Below, piece by piece: positions 7,900-16,433 of a stretch of DNA of 36,741 nt. Source of the DNA: Candidatus Kuenenia stuttgartensis (GTDB taxonomy: Bacteria > Planctomycetota > Planctomycetia > Planctomycetales > Planctomycetaceae); the NCBI GenBank assembly GCA_945861465.1, contig CAMAVB010000049.1:1-36741 (forward strand). Direction: 5' to 3'. The position numbers were made by a program, and so were the translations under genes. Numbering within the stretch: the stretch's first letter is position 1; every line of letters begins with the position of its first letter. The notes beneath the pieces are model-generated. The model worked only from the letters and a program-made list of their open reading frames with translations. It had not been told where the DNA came from and did no database searches.

Positions 7900-9264
7900 A
7901 TGTCAACATCACAACCCGGCACATGGCATTCGGATGCTTCGCATTTTCGCAAGTCGGCTCGTCGTGATATTCTTTATGCTGGCTGGCTTGGCGGACTGGG
8001 ACTCAGCATGGGAAATCTCTTCCGGCTGCAGGCGGCTGAAAAATCCGATGCCACTGCAAAGTCACCAGAGCCAGTCGCGAAGTCGGTTATCCATATTTAT
8101 CTTCAGGGCGGCTTCGCCCATATGGACAGCTTTGATCCAAAGCCGGATGCACCGCTTGAGTATCGAGGAATTCTCGACAACATCGCCACGACGATTCCCG
8201 GAGTTCACTTCAGCTCGCACATGCAGGAAACGGCCAAGGTTGCTGACAGGCTGACGATCGTGCGGAGCATGACTCATACGGAAGTCGATCACGCTCGCGG
8301 CGAGCACAGCATGTTTACAGGTTATCGTCCCAGCCCGGCGCTGGTCTATCCAAGTGCGGGAAGCGTTGTGTCTCATGAGCTCGGGCCGCGCGGAGCAATG
8401 CCACCGTATGTCGTTGTCCCTACTGCCGGCAGTCAGTTTCTGGGAAGCGGATATCTGAGCAATGCGTTTGGGCCATTTGCACTGGGTGCCGATCCGGCTC
8501 GAACGGGATTTTCCGTGCGGGATCTGAATCATCCGGTCGGCATTGACGATGCCCGATTTGAAACCCGAAAGTCCTGGAAAGAGCTGGTCGATCAGCATTT
8601 CCGCAAGATGGGTGAAGATGATGCCATCGCGACGATGGATTCGTTCTATCAGCGAGCGTACCAGTTGCTGGATTCTCCGGAATCTAAAGCGGCGTTCAGC
8701 CTGAACGGCGAATCGGATGAAACCAAAGCTCTGTACGGAATGAAGCCGTGGGGACCAATCCTCCGACCGTCCGCTGGAGCAAGATTCCTGATGGCGCGCC
8801 GACTGGTCGAAGCGGGCGTTCGATTCGTCACTGTCACGTACGGCGCCTGGGATACTCATTCTTACCACTACCGCGGCATTCAGACTCAGTTGCCGGATCT
8901 CGACAAAGCATACGCGGGTCTGATACAGGATCTTGATCAGCGAGGCCTGCTGGATTCGACACTGGTTCTGATCACCAGTGAGTTTGGCAGAACTCCCAAG
9001 GTGAATGCAGGCGGTGGCCGCGACCATTGGCCTCGAGTTTTCAGCATCGTCATGGCTGGCGGCGGAGTCAAGCGTGGACATGTCTTCGGAGCGTCCGACG
9101 CACTAGCCGGGGAAGTGGCCGAACAGCCTCTGTCAATCGAAAACTATGCGACGACGATGTACCACCTGCTGGGCATTGATGCGGAGAAGTCGCTGATGTC
9201 ACCCGGTGATCGTCCGCAATCGATTGTGATGAATGGCAATGTTGAGAGTGACCTGCTGGCGTAA
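7900..9264 (+). CDS. Tat-exported DUF1501 protein
   Basis: The 454-residue product belongs to DUF1501, a planctomycete- and verrucomicrobia-rich branch of the alkaline phosphatase/sulfatase fold. A twin-arginine signal is present (SARRDILYAGW, arginines 21-22). Family motifs are IYLQGGFAHMDSFDPKPDAP near 67-86, SHMQETA, MTHTEVDHARGEHSMFTGY, GVRFVTVTYGAWDTH, TSEFGRTPKVN and GRDHWPRVFS. ATG 7900 is preferred because AGGA lies nine bases upstream; ATG 7873 has no ribosome site. The genes usually sit beside DUF1549/DUF1553 genes, as here (12141-14588). Substrate and reaction are unknown. Confidence 0.92.
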   Translation: MSTSQPGTWHSDASHFRKSARRDILYAGWLGGLGLSMGNLFRLQAAEKSDATAKSPEPVAKSVIHIYLQGGFAHMDSFDPKPDAPLEYRGILDNIATTIPGVHFSSHMQETAKVADRLTIVRSMTHTEVDHARGEHSMFTGYRPSPALVYPSAGSVVSHELGPRGAMPPYVVVPTAGSQFLGSGYLSNAFGPFALGADPARTGFSVRDLNHPVGIDDARFETRKSWKELVDQHFRKMGEDDAIATMDSFYQRAYQLLDSPESKAAFSLNGESDETKALYGMKPWGPILRPSAGARFLMARRLVEAGVRFVTVTYGAWDTHSYHYRGIQTQLPDLDKAYAGLIQDLDQRGLLDSTLVLITSEFGRTPKVNAGGGRDHWPRVFSIVMAGGGVKRGHVFGASDALAGEVAEQPLSIENYATTMYHLLGIDAEKSLMSPGDRPQSIVMNGNVESDLLA

Positions 9265-9275
9265 TGACACGTAAA

Positions 9276-9556
9276 GGCGAGCGGCAGGGCGTCAGCCCTC
9301 CGAGTGTACTCGCTGATCCGGTGCCCGCGATTGCAAGCCGGTTTGATCGAACGAATGATTTGACCGCAGCCAGTGTCTGTCACCCATTCATTGATGGGTT
9401 GTGTGCCACTGGCTTTGCCAGTGCTCCTCATGCGCAGGAAGCACTGGCAGAGCCAGTGGCACACATCGAAACACAACTGACAAAGCACCAGGTTCGCGAT
9501 GTTTTATCGCGAGATTGGAAAGAATGGCTCGGAGGGCTGACGCCCAACCGCTCGCC
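9276..9556. repeat. Palindromic repeat family B, copy 3, interrupted by another palindrome
   Basis: The left arm at 9276-9304 (GGCGAGCGGCAGGGCGTCAG...) pairs with the right arm at 9528-9556. The 223 bases between hold the complete family C hairpin at 9401-9464 and a small stem TCGCGAT/ATCGCGA at 9494-9512. The arm marks (CA left, TT right) are swapped relative to copies 1 and 2, so it is inserted in the opposite orientation. No gene is seen in this interval. Confidence 0.85.
9401..9464. repeat. Palindromic repeat family C, copy 1
   Basis: GTGTGCCACTGGCTTTGCCA... at 9401-9424 pairs with 9441-9464 with one mismatch. Further copies are at 20218-20280 and 27798-27986. The leading bases TTGATGGGTT are shared with copy 2. 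Confidence 0.9.
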
Positions 9557-9585
9557 AGTTTAAGAAATTTCAGGAGACTGGAAAC

Positions 9586-12015
9586 ATGTTCCGACATTCC
9601 CTCTTTATTGCGACAATCCTGCTGTTTTCGCATCTGCTGCAGGCGGCCCCGCCGTCTGTGGAACGTATCTTTCCTGCGGCCGGGCAGCGGGGGACGACGT
9701 TTCCTGTCACCGTCTTCGGAGCTGGCCTGGAGAATGCTGTCGAAGCGATGTTTTACAACTCAGACATCACTTGCGAGCGTTTGGAGCCAGAATCAGACAA
9801 CGTCCTGATTCTCCATCTGACGGCCGCAGAGAAATGTTCACCGGGGATGTATCCGTTTCGCATCCGTTCTGCAGACGGAATTTCGGAACTGCATGTCATC
9901 GGGATCTCGAGACTTCCCGTCGTGGTGGAGATCGAATTCAACGACGCCAGTGAAGATGCTCAGCCGCTGACAGTCAATAACACTGTCGTCGGCACCATCG
10001 AAGCGGGCGACGTTGACAGCTTTCGTGTCACGCTCAGAAAAGGCGATCGAATTTCTGCGGAAGCAGAAGCCATGCGTTCCGGCGGGACAATGCTGGACGC
10101 AGTTCTCAATGTCCTGAGCCCGCAAGGTGAATGGTTGGCATCAGTGGACGATACTCCGCTGCGACGGCAGGACCCGATAGTTTCGCTCAGCGCTCCTGTC
10201 GATGGCGACTATATCGTTCAGCTGCATGAGTCCAGCTTCGAGGGCAATGAAGCCAGCCGATACGCGCTGCATGTCGGTTCGTTTCCCGCACCGCAGTTCG
10301 TTTATCCGGTCGGCGGCCCGGTCGGAGAGACTGTTCCTGTGACATTTGGAGGTGATGCGAGCGGCCCGATGGCGCAGAGCATCTCATTGAAACAGAAATC
10401 TCACGGAACGACGCAGGTCTTCTGTGAGCAGAACGGTCAAGTTGCCCCGACGGGGCTGCCATTTCGAGTGAGCCAGTTTGCCAACGTCCTGGAGCAGGAG
10501 CCAAACGCGACATCGTCAGAAACTGCGGCTCCGGGCAGCGAACTTCCGATCGCTCTGAATGGTCTGATTCAGGAACCGGGAGACAAGGACTGTTTCCGGA
10601 TTCGAGCAGAGGCTGGCCTGAAGTTTGACGTCGAGGTTTTCGCAAGTCGACTGGGCAGTCCTGTCGATACTCTGCTGGAGATTCGAACGCCGGACGGGAC
10701 AGTCATTGCCGCCAGTGATGATGGGATCAGCCATGACAGTCATGTCTCCGTAACGTTTCCGACATCTGCGGAATATGTTGTGCAAGTCTCGGACAAACGT
10801 GGAAATGGTGGCGATGGTTTCTTCTATCGAGTCGAAATCACTCCGTTTGAACCAAAGTTGACCGCATTTCTGTCTCGACCGAATCGACTATCTCAAGAGC
10901 GACAAGCTATCGCGGTGCCTCGTGGCAATCGAGTGGTCACGTTCCTGGCGTGTCAGCGAAGTGGCTTTTCCGGCGATGTGCATCTGGCGGCCAGCGGACT
11001 TCCCGCAGGAGTTCATTTGCCTGTGACCGTCATTCCATCGGATCGCTACTGGGTTCCGATCGTGATTGAGGCCACATCCGATGCAGCTCTTACGGGCGCA
11101 CTTGTGAATGTGGAGGCATCGGCGTTAACCGAGGCTGGCAGTGTGATCGGTCACTTTCGGCAGGTCGTTGATCTGGTTGCTGCGTCGGCGGACCAGTTGT
11201 TTCAGTCCGCGGAGGTCGATCGGCTTGCTGTTGCTGTGGTGGATGAAGTGCCGTACTCCATCGCTCTATCGACACCGGCAACAAGCCTTGCTCCGGATGG
11301 AACTCTGAATCTGGCGGTCACGGCGACGCGGGCCGATGGGTTTACGGCACCGTTAGAGATTTCGTTTCCGTTCCTGCCACCATGGGTCGATGGGCCTGAC
11401 AAGGTCATCATTCCTTCGGGACAAACCAGCGTAAACTATACGATGCATGCGTGGTCCAAAGCGATTCCCCGAACCTGGCAGATCTGTGCCGAGGCGCGGC
11501 CCGGTCTGGCTCCCGATGCGGCTCCTGATCGAACCGGGATGGACGAGCGCGGCGGCCGTCGAACCAAGCCGCTTTCCCGAATGGTAGTGGCCTCAAATCT
11601 GATGGACCTGACGATCGCACATGCTCCGATTGCCGGATCAATTGAACCGGTTGTTGCAGAACAGGGTAAGACTCGTGAAGTGTCCTGCGCGCTTGAGCGA
11701 CGCGGTGAGTTGCCGGAAAAGCTGACGGCAGTCCTTGAGGGGCTGCCCAATCGAGTCACCGCAGGAACTGTGGAAGTGGCGACTTCGGATAATGCGATCC
11801 GTTTCGTTGTTAGCCCGGAGGACTCATGCCCGATCGGAACGTTTCCTGACCTCATGGTTCGTCTTACCGGAGAAGTCGATGGTCAGAACGTGTCCTGGCT
11901 CGTCGGACGAGGCAGCGTTTTGAGAATCGAACTCGCAGGAATGCTGGTCACCGATCAGGATGGCAAACCACTGAGCAAACTCGACGTCCTGCGTCAGCAG
12001 GCGAAGAAAAAGTGA
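9586..12015 (+). CDS. Large exported protein with PPC domains
   Basis: The 809-residue product has a signal peptide (residues 1-20, ending LLQA). An IPT/TIG-like start follows (PSVERIFPAAGQRGTTFPVT). Two bacterial pre-peptidase C-terminal (PPC) domains are seen at about 105-225 (EIEFNDASEDAQPL ... DVDSFRVTLRKGDRIS ... YIVQLHES) and 300-425 (LEQEPNATSS ... GDKDCFRIRAEAG ... YVVQVSDKRG). The rest is Ig-like beta structure without an enzyme motif. Proteins of this build are common beside DUF1501 and DUF1549/DUF1553 genes in planctomycetes and may act as periplasmic or surface scaffolds. AGGAG lies 11 bases before the ATG. The function is unknown. Confidence 0.88.
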   Translation: MFRHSLFIATILLFSHLLQAAPPSVERIFPAAGQRGTTFPVTVFGAGLENAVEAMFYNSDITCERLEPESDNVLILHLTAAEKCSPGMYPFRIRSADGISELHVIGISRLPVVVEIEFNDASEDAQPLTVNNTVVGTIEAGDVDSFRVTLRKGDRISAEAEAMRSGGTMLDAVLNVLSPQGEWLASVDDTPLRRQDPIVSLSAPVDGDYIVQLHESSFEGNEASRYALHVGSFPAPQFVYPVGGPVGETVPVTFGGDASGPMAQSISLKQKSHGTTQVFCEQNGQVAPTGLPFRVSQFANVLEQEPNATSSETAAPGSELPIALNGLIQEPGDKDCFRIRAEAGLKFDVEVFASRLGSPVDTLLEIRTPDGTVIAASDDGISHDSHVSVTFPTSAEYVVQVSDKRGNGGDGFFYRVEITPFEPKLTAFLSRPNRLSQERQAIAVPRGNRVVTFLACQRSGFSGDVHLAASGLPAGVHLPVTVIPSDRYWVPIVIEATSDAALTGALVNVEASALTEAGSVIGHFRQVVDLVAASADQLFQSAEVDRLAVAVVDEVPYSIALSTPATSLAPDGTLNLAVTATRADGFTAPLEISFPFLPPWVDGPDKVIIPSGQTSVNYTMHAWSKAIPRTWQICAEARPGLAPDAAPDRTGMDERGGRRTKPLSRMVVASNLMDLTIAHAPIAGSIEPVVAEQGKTREVSCALERRGELPEKLTAVLEGLPNRVTAGTVEVATSDNAIRFVVSPEDSCPIGTFPDLMVRLTGEVDGQNVSWLVGRGSVLRIELAGMLVTDQDGKPLSKLDVLRQQAKKK

Positions 12016-12032
12016 GGGAAACGAAAAGAAGG

Positions 12033-12104
12033 GGCGAGCGGTTGAGCGTCAGCCCTCCGTGTGCGTCCTGGTTTACACGGAGGGCTGACGCCCAGCCAAT
12101 CGCC
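12033..12104. repeat. Palindromic repeat family B, copy 4
   Basis: The 72-base element has arms 12033-12062 and 12075-12104 and the loop GCGTCCTGGTTT. Its reverse complement aligns end to end with copy 2, including the loop (AAACCAGGACGC against AAACCACAACGC). It lies 17 bases after one stop codon and 36 bases before the next start. Confidence 0.9.
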
Positions 12105-12140
12105 GAACTCATATCAATCCAAAACAACAGGCCACTCTCT

Positions 12141-14588
12141 ATGAATCTCCAACGCTCCGTTGCCACACTTGCATTGATACTCATCACTCCCGAAGTCTTC
12201 GCTCAGAATGCAGCGCGCCCCGATGCGGTGCAGGCTGAGCGGTCACTCAGGGTATTTCCTTCAGAGATCTCTTTGTCCGATGGCAGCGACTGGCAGCGGT
12301 TGTTGATTCTCGCCGAACGTGCGGACGGAAGCACTCAGGATGTCACAGCATCGGCATCGTGTACGGCAGGCGATTCTTCCATCGTCAAACTGGAAGGCGG
12401 ACTCGTTCAGCCTTTGGCAAACGGGGCGACTGAGATTCATGTAAGCGTTGACGGTCAGAAAGTCCTCGTCCCCGTGAAGGTCGCCGACTTCGACGTCATC
12501 CCTGAACTCAGTTTTCGCACAGACGTGCTGGCGACGCTGACAAAGGCGGGTTGTAACACGGGGAAGTGCCACGGATCTGCGTCCGGAAAGGACGGCTTTC
12601 GTCTGAGTCTTTTTGGCTACGATCCCGCGGGAGACCATTACCGTTTGACTCGAGAACTTCCGGGACGACGAATCAATCTCGTTTCACCGCAGGACAGTCT
12701 GCTGATCAATAAAGCTCTCGGCAACGTCGATCACACCGGTGGACAGTTGATCGTTGAAGCCTCGCACGAGTACGAAATCCTGATGACGTGGATGAAGAGC
12801 GGAGCGCCTGCGGATCCAGCCGACAGGCCTGTTCCGACTGCGATTCGAGTTTTCCCTGAGGAAGCGGTGTTTGCGGGAAAAGGTGAGACTCAGAGTCTGA
12901 TGGTGATTGCGAGCTTCAGCGATGGATCTGATCACGATGTGACAGATCGTTCGGTGTTTATCAGCAACAATGACGCGGCAGCCAGCGTCACTGAGGACGG
13001 CGATGTGTCATCAAACGGTCGTGGTTCAGCATTTGTGATGGCTCGTTTCGACCAGTTCACCGAAGGCTGTTCGATCGTCGTTCGCCCTGGAACGGCATAT
13101 ACCGCTCCGGACCTTTTGAGCAACAACTACGTGGACGAACTTGTTCAGGCTCGCTGGCGAGACCTTCACCTGCTTCCCTCCGAGCCGTGTTCGGATGAGG
13201 TCTTCCTTCGTCGAGTTTATGTCGATCTGATTGGAATGCTGCCGACAACTCAGGAGCGTTCGGAGTTCCTGGCTGAGACAGATTCTGAGAAGCGCAGTAA
13301 GCTGGTGGATGCCCTGTTGGCTCGGCCCGAGTTTCAGGATATCTGGGTTATGAAGTGGGCGGAAATGCTACAGATTCGCACGGTCAACGGCGTCAGCCCG
13401 AAAGGTCTGCAGCTCTACGATCGGTGGCTTCGTGAACGCATTCATTCTGGCGTTACGATTGATCAGGTCGTCCAGGAACTGATTCCCGCCACCGGAGGAA
13501 CCTTTGACAATCCGGCAACGAGCTACTATCAGACCGAGACAACACCACAGTTACTCGCCGAGAACATGGCTCAGGCGTTTCTGGGAACTCGCATCCAGTG
13601 TGCTCAGTGTCATAATCATCCGTTCGACCGCTGGACAATGGACGACTACTACGGCTTCGCAGCCTTCTTCAGCCAGGTCGGATACAAACAGGCTCAGGAT
13701 CCTCGCGAGATTATGATCTTCAACGCCGCGACGGGAAATCTGAAACATCCCATCGACGAGCGACCGGTTGTTCCGACATTTCTTGGTGCCGGGCCCGCTC
13801 CACTTCCGCCCGGCATCGACTACCGCGACGTTTTGGGGCGCTGGCTTGCGTCAGATCAGAATCCGGCGTTTGGAAGAAATCTGTCCAACATCGTCTGGGC
13901 TCACTTCTTCGGAGTCGGGATTGTTGATCCCGTCGATGACATTAGAGTCAGCAATCCTCCCTCCAACCCTGCATTGCTCAACACGCTTGGCGAGAAGTTG
14001 TCAGAATACAAATATGACATTAAACCGTTGATCCGCGATATCTGCACGTCAAACACATACCAGCTTGCAACCCGCCGGAATGAATCGAACATGCTGGACG
14101 AACGGCACTTTTCGCACGGTCGAATCCGCCGGATGCGAGCGGAAGTACTGCTCGACTGTCTGAACCAGGTCACGGAAACAACCGTGGAGTTTCGCGGACT
14201 TCCCACCGGCAGTCGAGCCGTCCAGATCGCGGATGGTGCAACGCCGAATTACTTCCTTTCCACATTCGGTCGCGCATCGAGAGCCACGGCATGTTCCTGC
14301 GAAGTCAAAACATCGCCGACGCTGTCTCAGGCGCTGCATTTGCTCAACGGTGAATCGACGACCGGCAAGATCGCCGAGGGCGGTGTGATCGATCGATTGC
14401 TGACAGAGAACTCTGATCACATGACTGTCGTCACCGGACTCTACGAACGTTGTCTCTCTCGCCAGCCAACGACGGAGGAATCGGCGGCAATTCATGAACG
14501 CCTGAAATCAAGTCTCGACGTGAAAGCATCACTCAGTGACCTGTTCTGGGCTCTGCTGAATTCCAACGAGTTCGTGTTCAATCATTAG
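12141..14588 (+). CDS. DUF1549/DUF1553 exported cytochrome-like protein with Big domains
   Basis: The 815-residue product has a signal peptide (residues 1-22). A Big-like domain is seen at about 32-115, then a heme-like motif CNTGKCH (C138, C143, H144, spacing CX4CH) followed by GSASGKDGFRLSLFGYDP. A second Big-like domain lies at about 232-315, then DUF1549 (PSCyt2, YVDELVQARWRDLHLLPSEP onward) with CAQCH at 487-491, and DUF1553 (PSD1) in the last 280 residues. The protein is probably periplasmic and redox active if hemes are attached; its partner and substrate are unknown. ATG 12141 is chosen because the longer frame from 12012 reads through a palindrome. No strong ribosome site is visible. 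It pairs with the DUF1501 gene at 7900. Confidence 0.92.
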   Translation: MNLQRSVATLALILITPEVFAQNAARPDAVQAERSLRVFPSEISLSDGSDWQRLLILAERADGSTQDVTASASCTAGDSSIVKLEGGLVQPLANGATEIHVSVDGQKVLVPVKVADFDVIPELSFRTDVLATLTKAGCNTGKCHGSASGKDGFRLSLFGYDPAGDHYRLTRELPGRRINLVSPQDSLLINKALGNVDHTGGQLIVEASHEYEILMTWMKSGAPADPADRPVPTAIRVFPEEAVFAGKGETQSLMVIASFSDGSDHDVTDRSVFISNNDAAASVTEDGDVSSNGRGSAFVMARFDQFTEGCSIVVRPGTAYTAPDLLSNNYVDELVQARWRDLHLLPSEPCSDEVFLRRVYVDLIGMLPTTQERSEFLAETDSEKRSKLVDALLARPEFQDIWVMKWAEMLQIRTVNGVSPKGLQLYDRWLRERIHSGVTIDQVVQELIPATGGTFDNPATSYYQTETTPQLLAENMAQAFLGTRIQCAQCHNHPFDRWTMDDYYGFAAFFSQVGYKQAQDPREIMIFNAATGNLKHPIDERPVVPTFLGAGPAPLPPGIDYRDVLGRWLASDQNPAFGRNLSNIVWAHFFGVGIVDPVDDIRVSNPPSNPALLNTLGEKLSEYKYDIKPLIRDICTSNTYQLATRRNESNMLDERHFSHGRIRRMRAEVLLDCLNQVTETTVEFRGLPTGSRAVQIADGATPNYFLSTFGRASRATACSCEVKTSPTLSQALHLLNGESTTGKIAEGGVIDRLLTENSDHMTVVTGLYERCLSRQPTTEESAAIHERLKSSLDVKASLSDLFWALLNSNEFVFNH

Positions 14589-14598
14589 CACCACTTCA

Positions 14599-14627
14599 GG
14601 CGAGCGGCAGGGCGTCAGCCCTCCGAG
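14599..14627. repeat. Solitary half of repeat family B, copy 5
   Basis: One arm (GGCGAGCGGCAGGGCGTCAG...) begins ten bases after the DUF1549 stop. No matching second arm is found before the next gene. It joins directly to GAGTCAGGAATTTT, which also occurs at the right edge of the palindrome at 16186-16375. Confidence 0.8.
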
Positions 14628-14635
14628 TCAGGAAT

Positions 14636-14671
14636 TTTTGATTTGAGATTTTTGATTTTTGATTTGAGACT
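14636..14671. repeat. AT-rich short tandem tract
   Basis: Irregular copies of GATTTTT and GATTTGA fill the leader of the PSCyt1-WD40 gene. The tract is similar, in reverse complement, to the one at 7832-7872. Confidence 0.7.
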
Positions 14672-14699
14672 AGTCCCCACCCAGATCGCAACTTCGATT

Positions 14700-16160
14700 A
14701 TGACCAAAACGAGACACAACATGCGAGATCTCGCGATCACCATTTTTACCATACTCACTCTGATACTCTTCACTGAGCGAAGCGCAGTATCTCAGGACAC
14801 TGCTGGTGCGGAAGTGACCTGGGACCAGGTGAAGCCAGTGTTTCAGAAACGATGCTTTGCCTGTCACCGGGGTGAGCAATCGCGCGGGGGGCTTGATCTT
14901 TCGACGGTCGGAGGCATCAAAGCAGGCTCCACATCCGGCGCAGCGGTTGTTTCAGGGAAGCCCGAAGAAAGCATGATCTATACCCTTCCCGCTCATCTGG
15001 AAGATCCTCAGATGCCTCCCAACGGCGCAAAGCTGCCGCAGCGCGAGCTGGATCTGATCTTTGGCTGGATTCACGGTGGTTTGTCGGAACGAGTCACTGC
15101 GGCCACAGCACCGTCGTCCAAACCCATTCGGCCCGCGATGAATCGCCCGCGACCGCGAATCGCTGCACCGGCAACGGCGAAAACAGAGATCGCGTCGCTG
15201 CCAATGGCCGAAGTTCAGGCAGCACTCATGGATATCTCTGCGACGAAGACTTTGGTCACGACAGCGCGTCCGTTGAAACATGTTGTTACGGCGGTTGCGA
15301 CAAGTCCAACCGCGTCGCTGGTCGCCGTCGCGGGTCATCGGGAAGTGATGATCTACCAATGGACCGATCAGTCTCTTGTCACAACCGTTCCTTTCTCGCC
15401 AGGTGATGTCTTTACGCTGCGATTTTCTCGTGACGGGAACATCCTGCTCGTCGGCGGAGGGATCGGCGGCACCTCAGGAAAAGCTGCTGGCTTTGACGTG
15501 GCGACAGGATCGACACTATTCGAAGTGGGAAGTGAATCTGATGTTGTGCTTGCCGCAGACCTGAGTCCCAATGGTCGGTTCGTCGCTCTGGGCGGTCCGT
15601 CACGAACCGTACGAGTTTTCGACACGATCAGCGGTGACAAAGTTGCTGAGATGAAAAAACACACTGACTGGGTACTGTCACTGGCCTTCAGCAACGATGG
15701 TTTGCTGCTGGCATCCGGAGATCGCTTTGGAAGCCTGCAGATCTGGGAGGCTGATTCCGGAAATCCATTCCATACGCTCCGCGGTCACTCAGGAGCCATT
15801 CACGGCCTTGTCTGGTCGGCTGATTCGAACACGGTGATGTCTGTCAGCGAAGATGCCACCGTGCGTGAGTGGGACCTGCATCAAGGGCGTCAGCTTCGAC
15901 TTCTCCGTGAGGAAATCGGCGGCCTGCTCGCGACAGATGCGACGGCGGCAGGTTCATTCATTGTCGGAGGTCGCGGTGGAAAACTGGCTGTCTGGCAGAA
16001 ACCGGATCACCGATTGCGTGAAATTTCCATGGACGATGAAGTCACCGATCTGGCGATCACTCAGGACGGTACTCATGTGATCGCCGCCGACGTGACTGGC
16101 AATGTGCGGCTCTTCAATCTGGAGTCGGGCATCGAAGCCGGCCAGTTCGTATTGCCATAG
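14700..16160 (+). CDS. PSCyt1 cytochrome c domain fused to WD40 propeller
   Basis: The 486-residue product has a signal peptide or anchor (about residues 8-30). A planctomycete cytochrome C (PSCyt1) domain follows, with CFACH at 52-56, GGLDLSTVGGIKAGSTSG, QMPPNGAKL and LIFGWIHGG. From about residue 175 to the end there are six to seven WD40-type blades (for example VLSLAFSNDGLLLASGDRFG, then LQIWEADSG). The protein is exported and may bind one heme; WD40 propellers usually hold other proteins. A start at 14643 would be made from the AT-rich repeat, so ATG 14700 (or 14721) is preferred. It lies just behind the DUF1549/DUF1553 gene. Confidence 0.88.
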   Translation: MTKTRHNMRDLAITIFTILTLILFTERSAVSQDTAGAEVTWDQVKPVFQKRCFACHRGEQSRGGLDLSTVGGIKAGSTSGAAVVSGKPEESMIYTLPAHLEDPQMPPNGAKLPQRELDLIFGWIHGGLSERVTAATAPSSKPIRPAMNRPRPRIAAPATAKTEIASLPMAEVQAALMDISATKTLVTTARPLKHVVTAVATSPTASLVAVAGHREVMIYQWTDQSLVTTVPFSPGDVFTLRFSRDGNILLVGGGIGGTSGKAAGFDVATGSTLFEVGSESDVVLAADLSPNGRFVALGGPSRTVRVFDTISGDKVAEMKKHTDWVLSLAFSNDGLLLASGDRFGSLQIWEADSGNPFHTLRGHSGAIHGLVWSADSNTVMSVSEDATVREWDLHQGRQLRLLREEIGGLLATDATAAGSFIVGGRGGKLAVWQKPDHRLREISMDDEVTDLAITQDGTHVIAADVTGNVRLFNLESGIEAGQFVLP

Positions 16161-16185
16161 TTGAGATTGAGTGATCCCTTGATTT

Positions 16186-16375
16186 TTCCTGACCCTACCG
16201 GATTCTACGTTTGTGTTATTACGGGAAAGTCATTCGTTTAACGGCGAGCCGCAGGCGCAGGCGAATTCTCTGCCGCCTACGCCTGCGGCTCGCCGTTAAA
16301 CGAAGCATTCTCCCACACTCGATTTTCACTTGAAAACCAGTTGGGAGCTGCACATAGAATCCGGTAGAGTCAGGA
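16186..16375. repeat. Outer palindrome around a family A element
   Basis: Arms 16186-16209 (TTCCTGACCCTACCGGATTC...) and 16352-16375 are reverse complements with two or three mismatches. The space between them contains the complete family A palindrome at 16234-16303. The whole lies in the 273-base gap between two genes, which otherwise shows no coding signal. Confidence 0.8.
16234..16303. repeat. Palindromic repeat family A, copy 2
   Basis: Arms 16234-16257 (TCGTTTAACGGCGAGCCGCA...) and 16280-16303 are perfect 24-base reverse complements around a 22-base loop. It is the intact version of the copy at 207-274. Confidence 0.9.
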
Positions 16376-16433
16376 ATTTTCGTGTCAACACAAAGACAAT
16401 TCCATAACCCACTACGAAACGATTGAGTAGAAC

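Noticed and set aside
8062-9081. 339-residue open frame on the minus strand
   Set aside because: It lies wholly opposite the well-supported DUF1501 gene and has no recognisable motif.
12012-12140. Upstream extension of the DUF1549/DUF1553 gene
   Set aside because: The extra 43 residues are the translation of a family B palindrome and precede a clear signal peptide at 12141.
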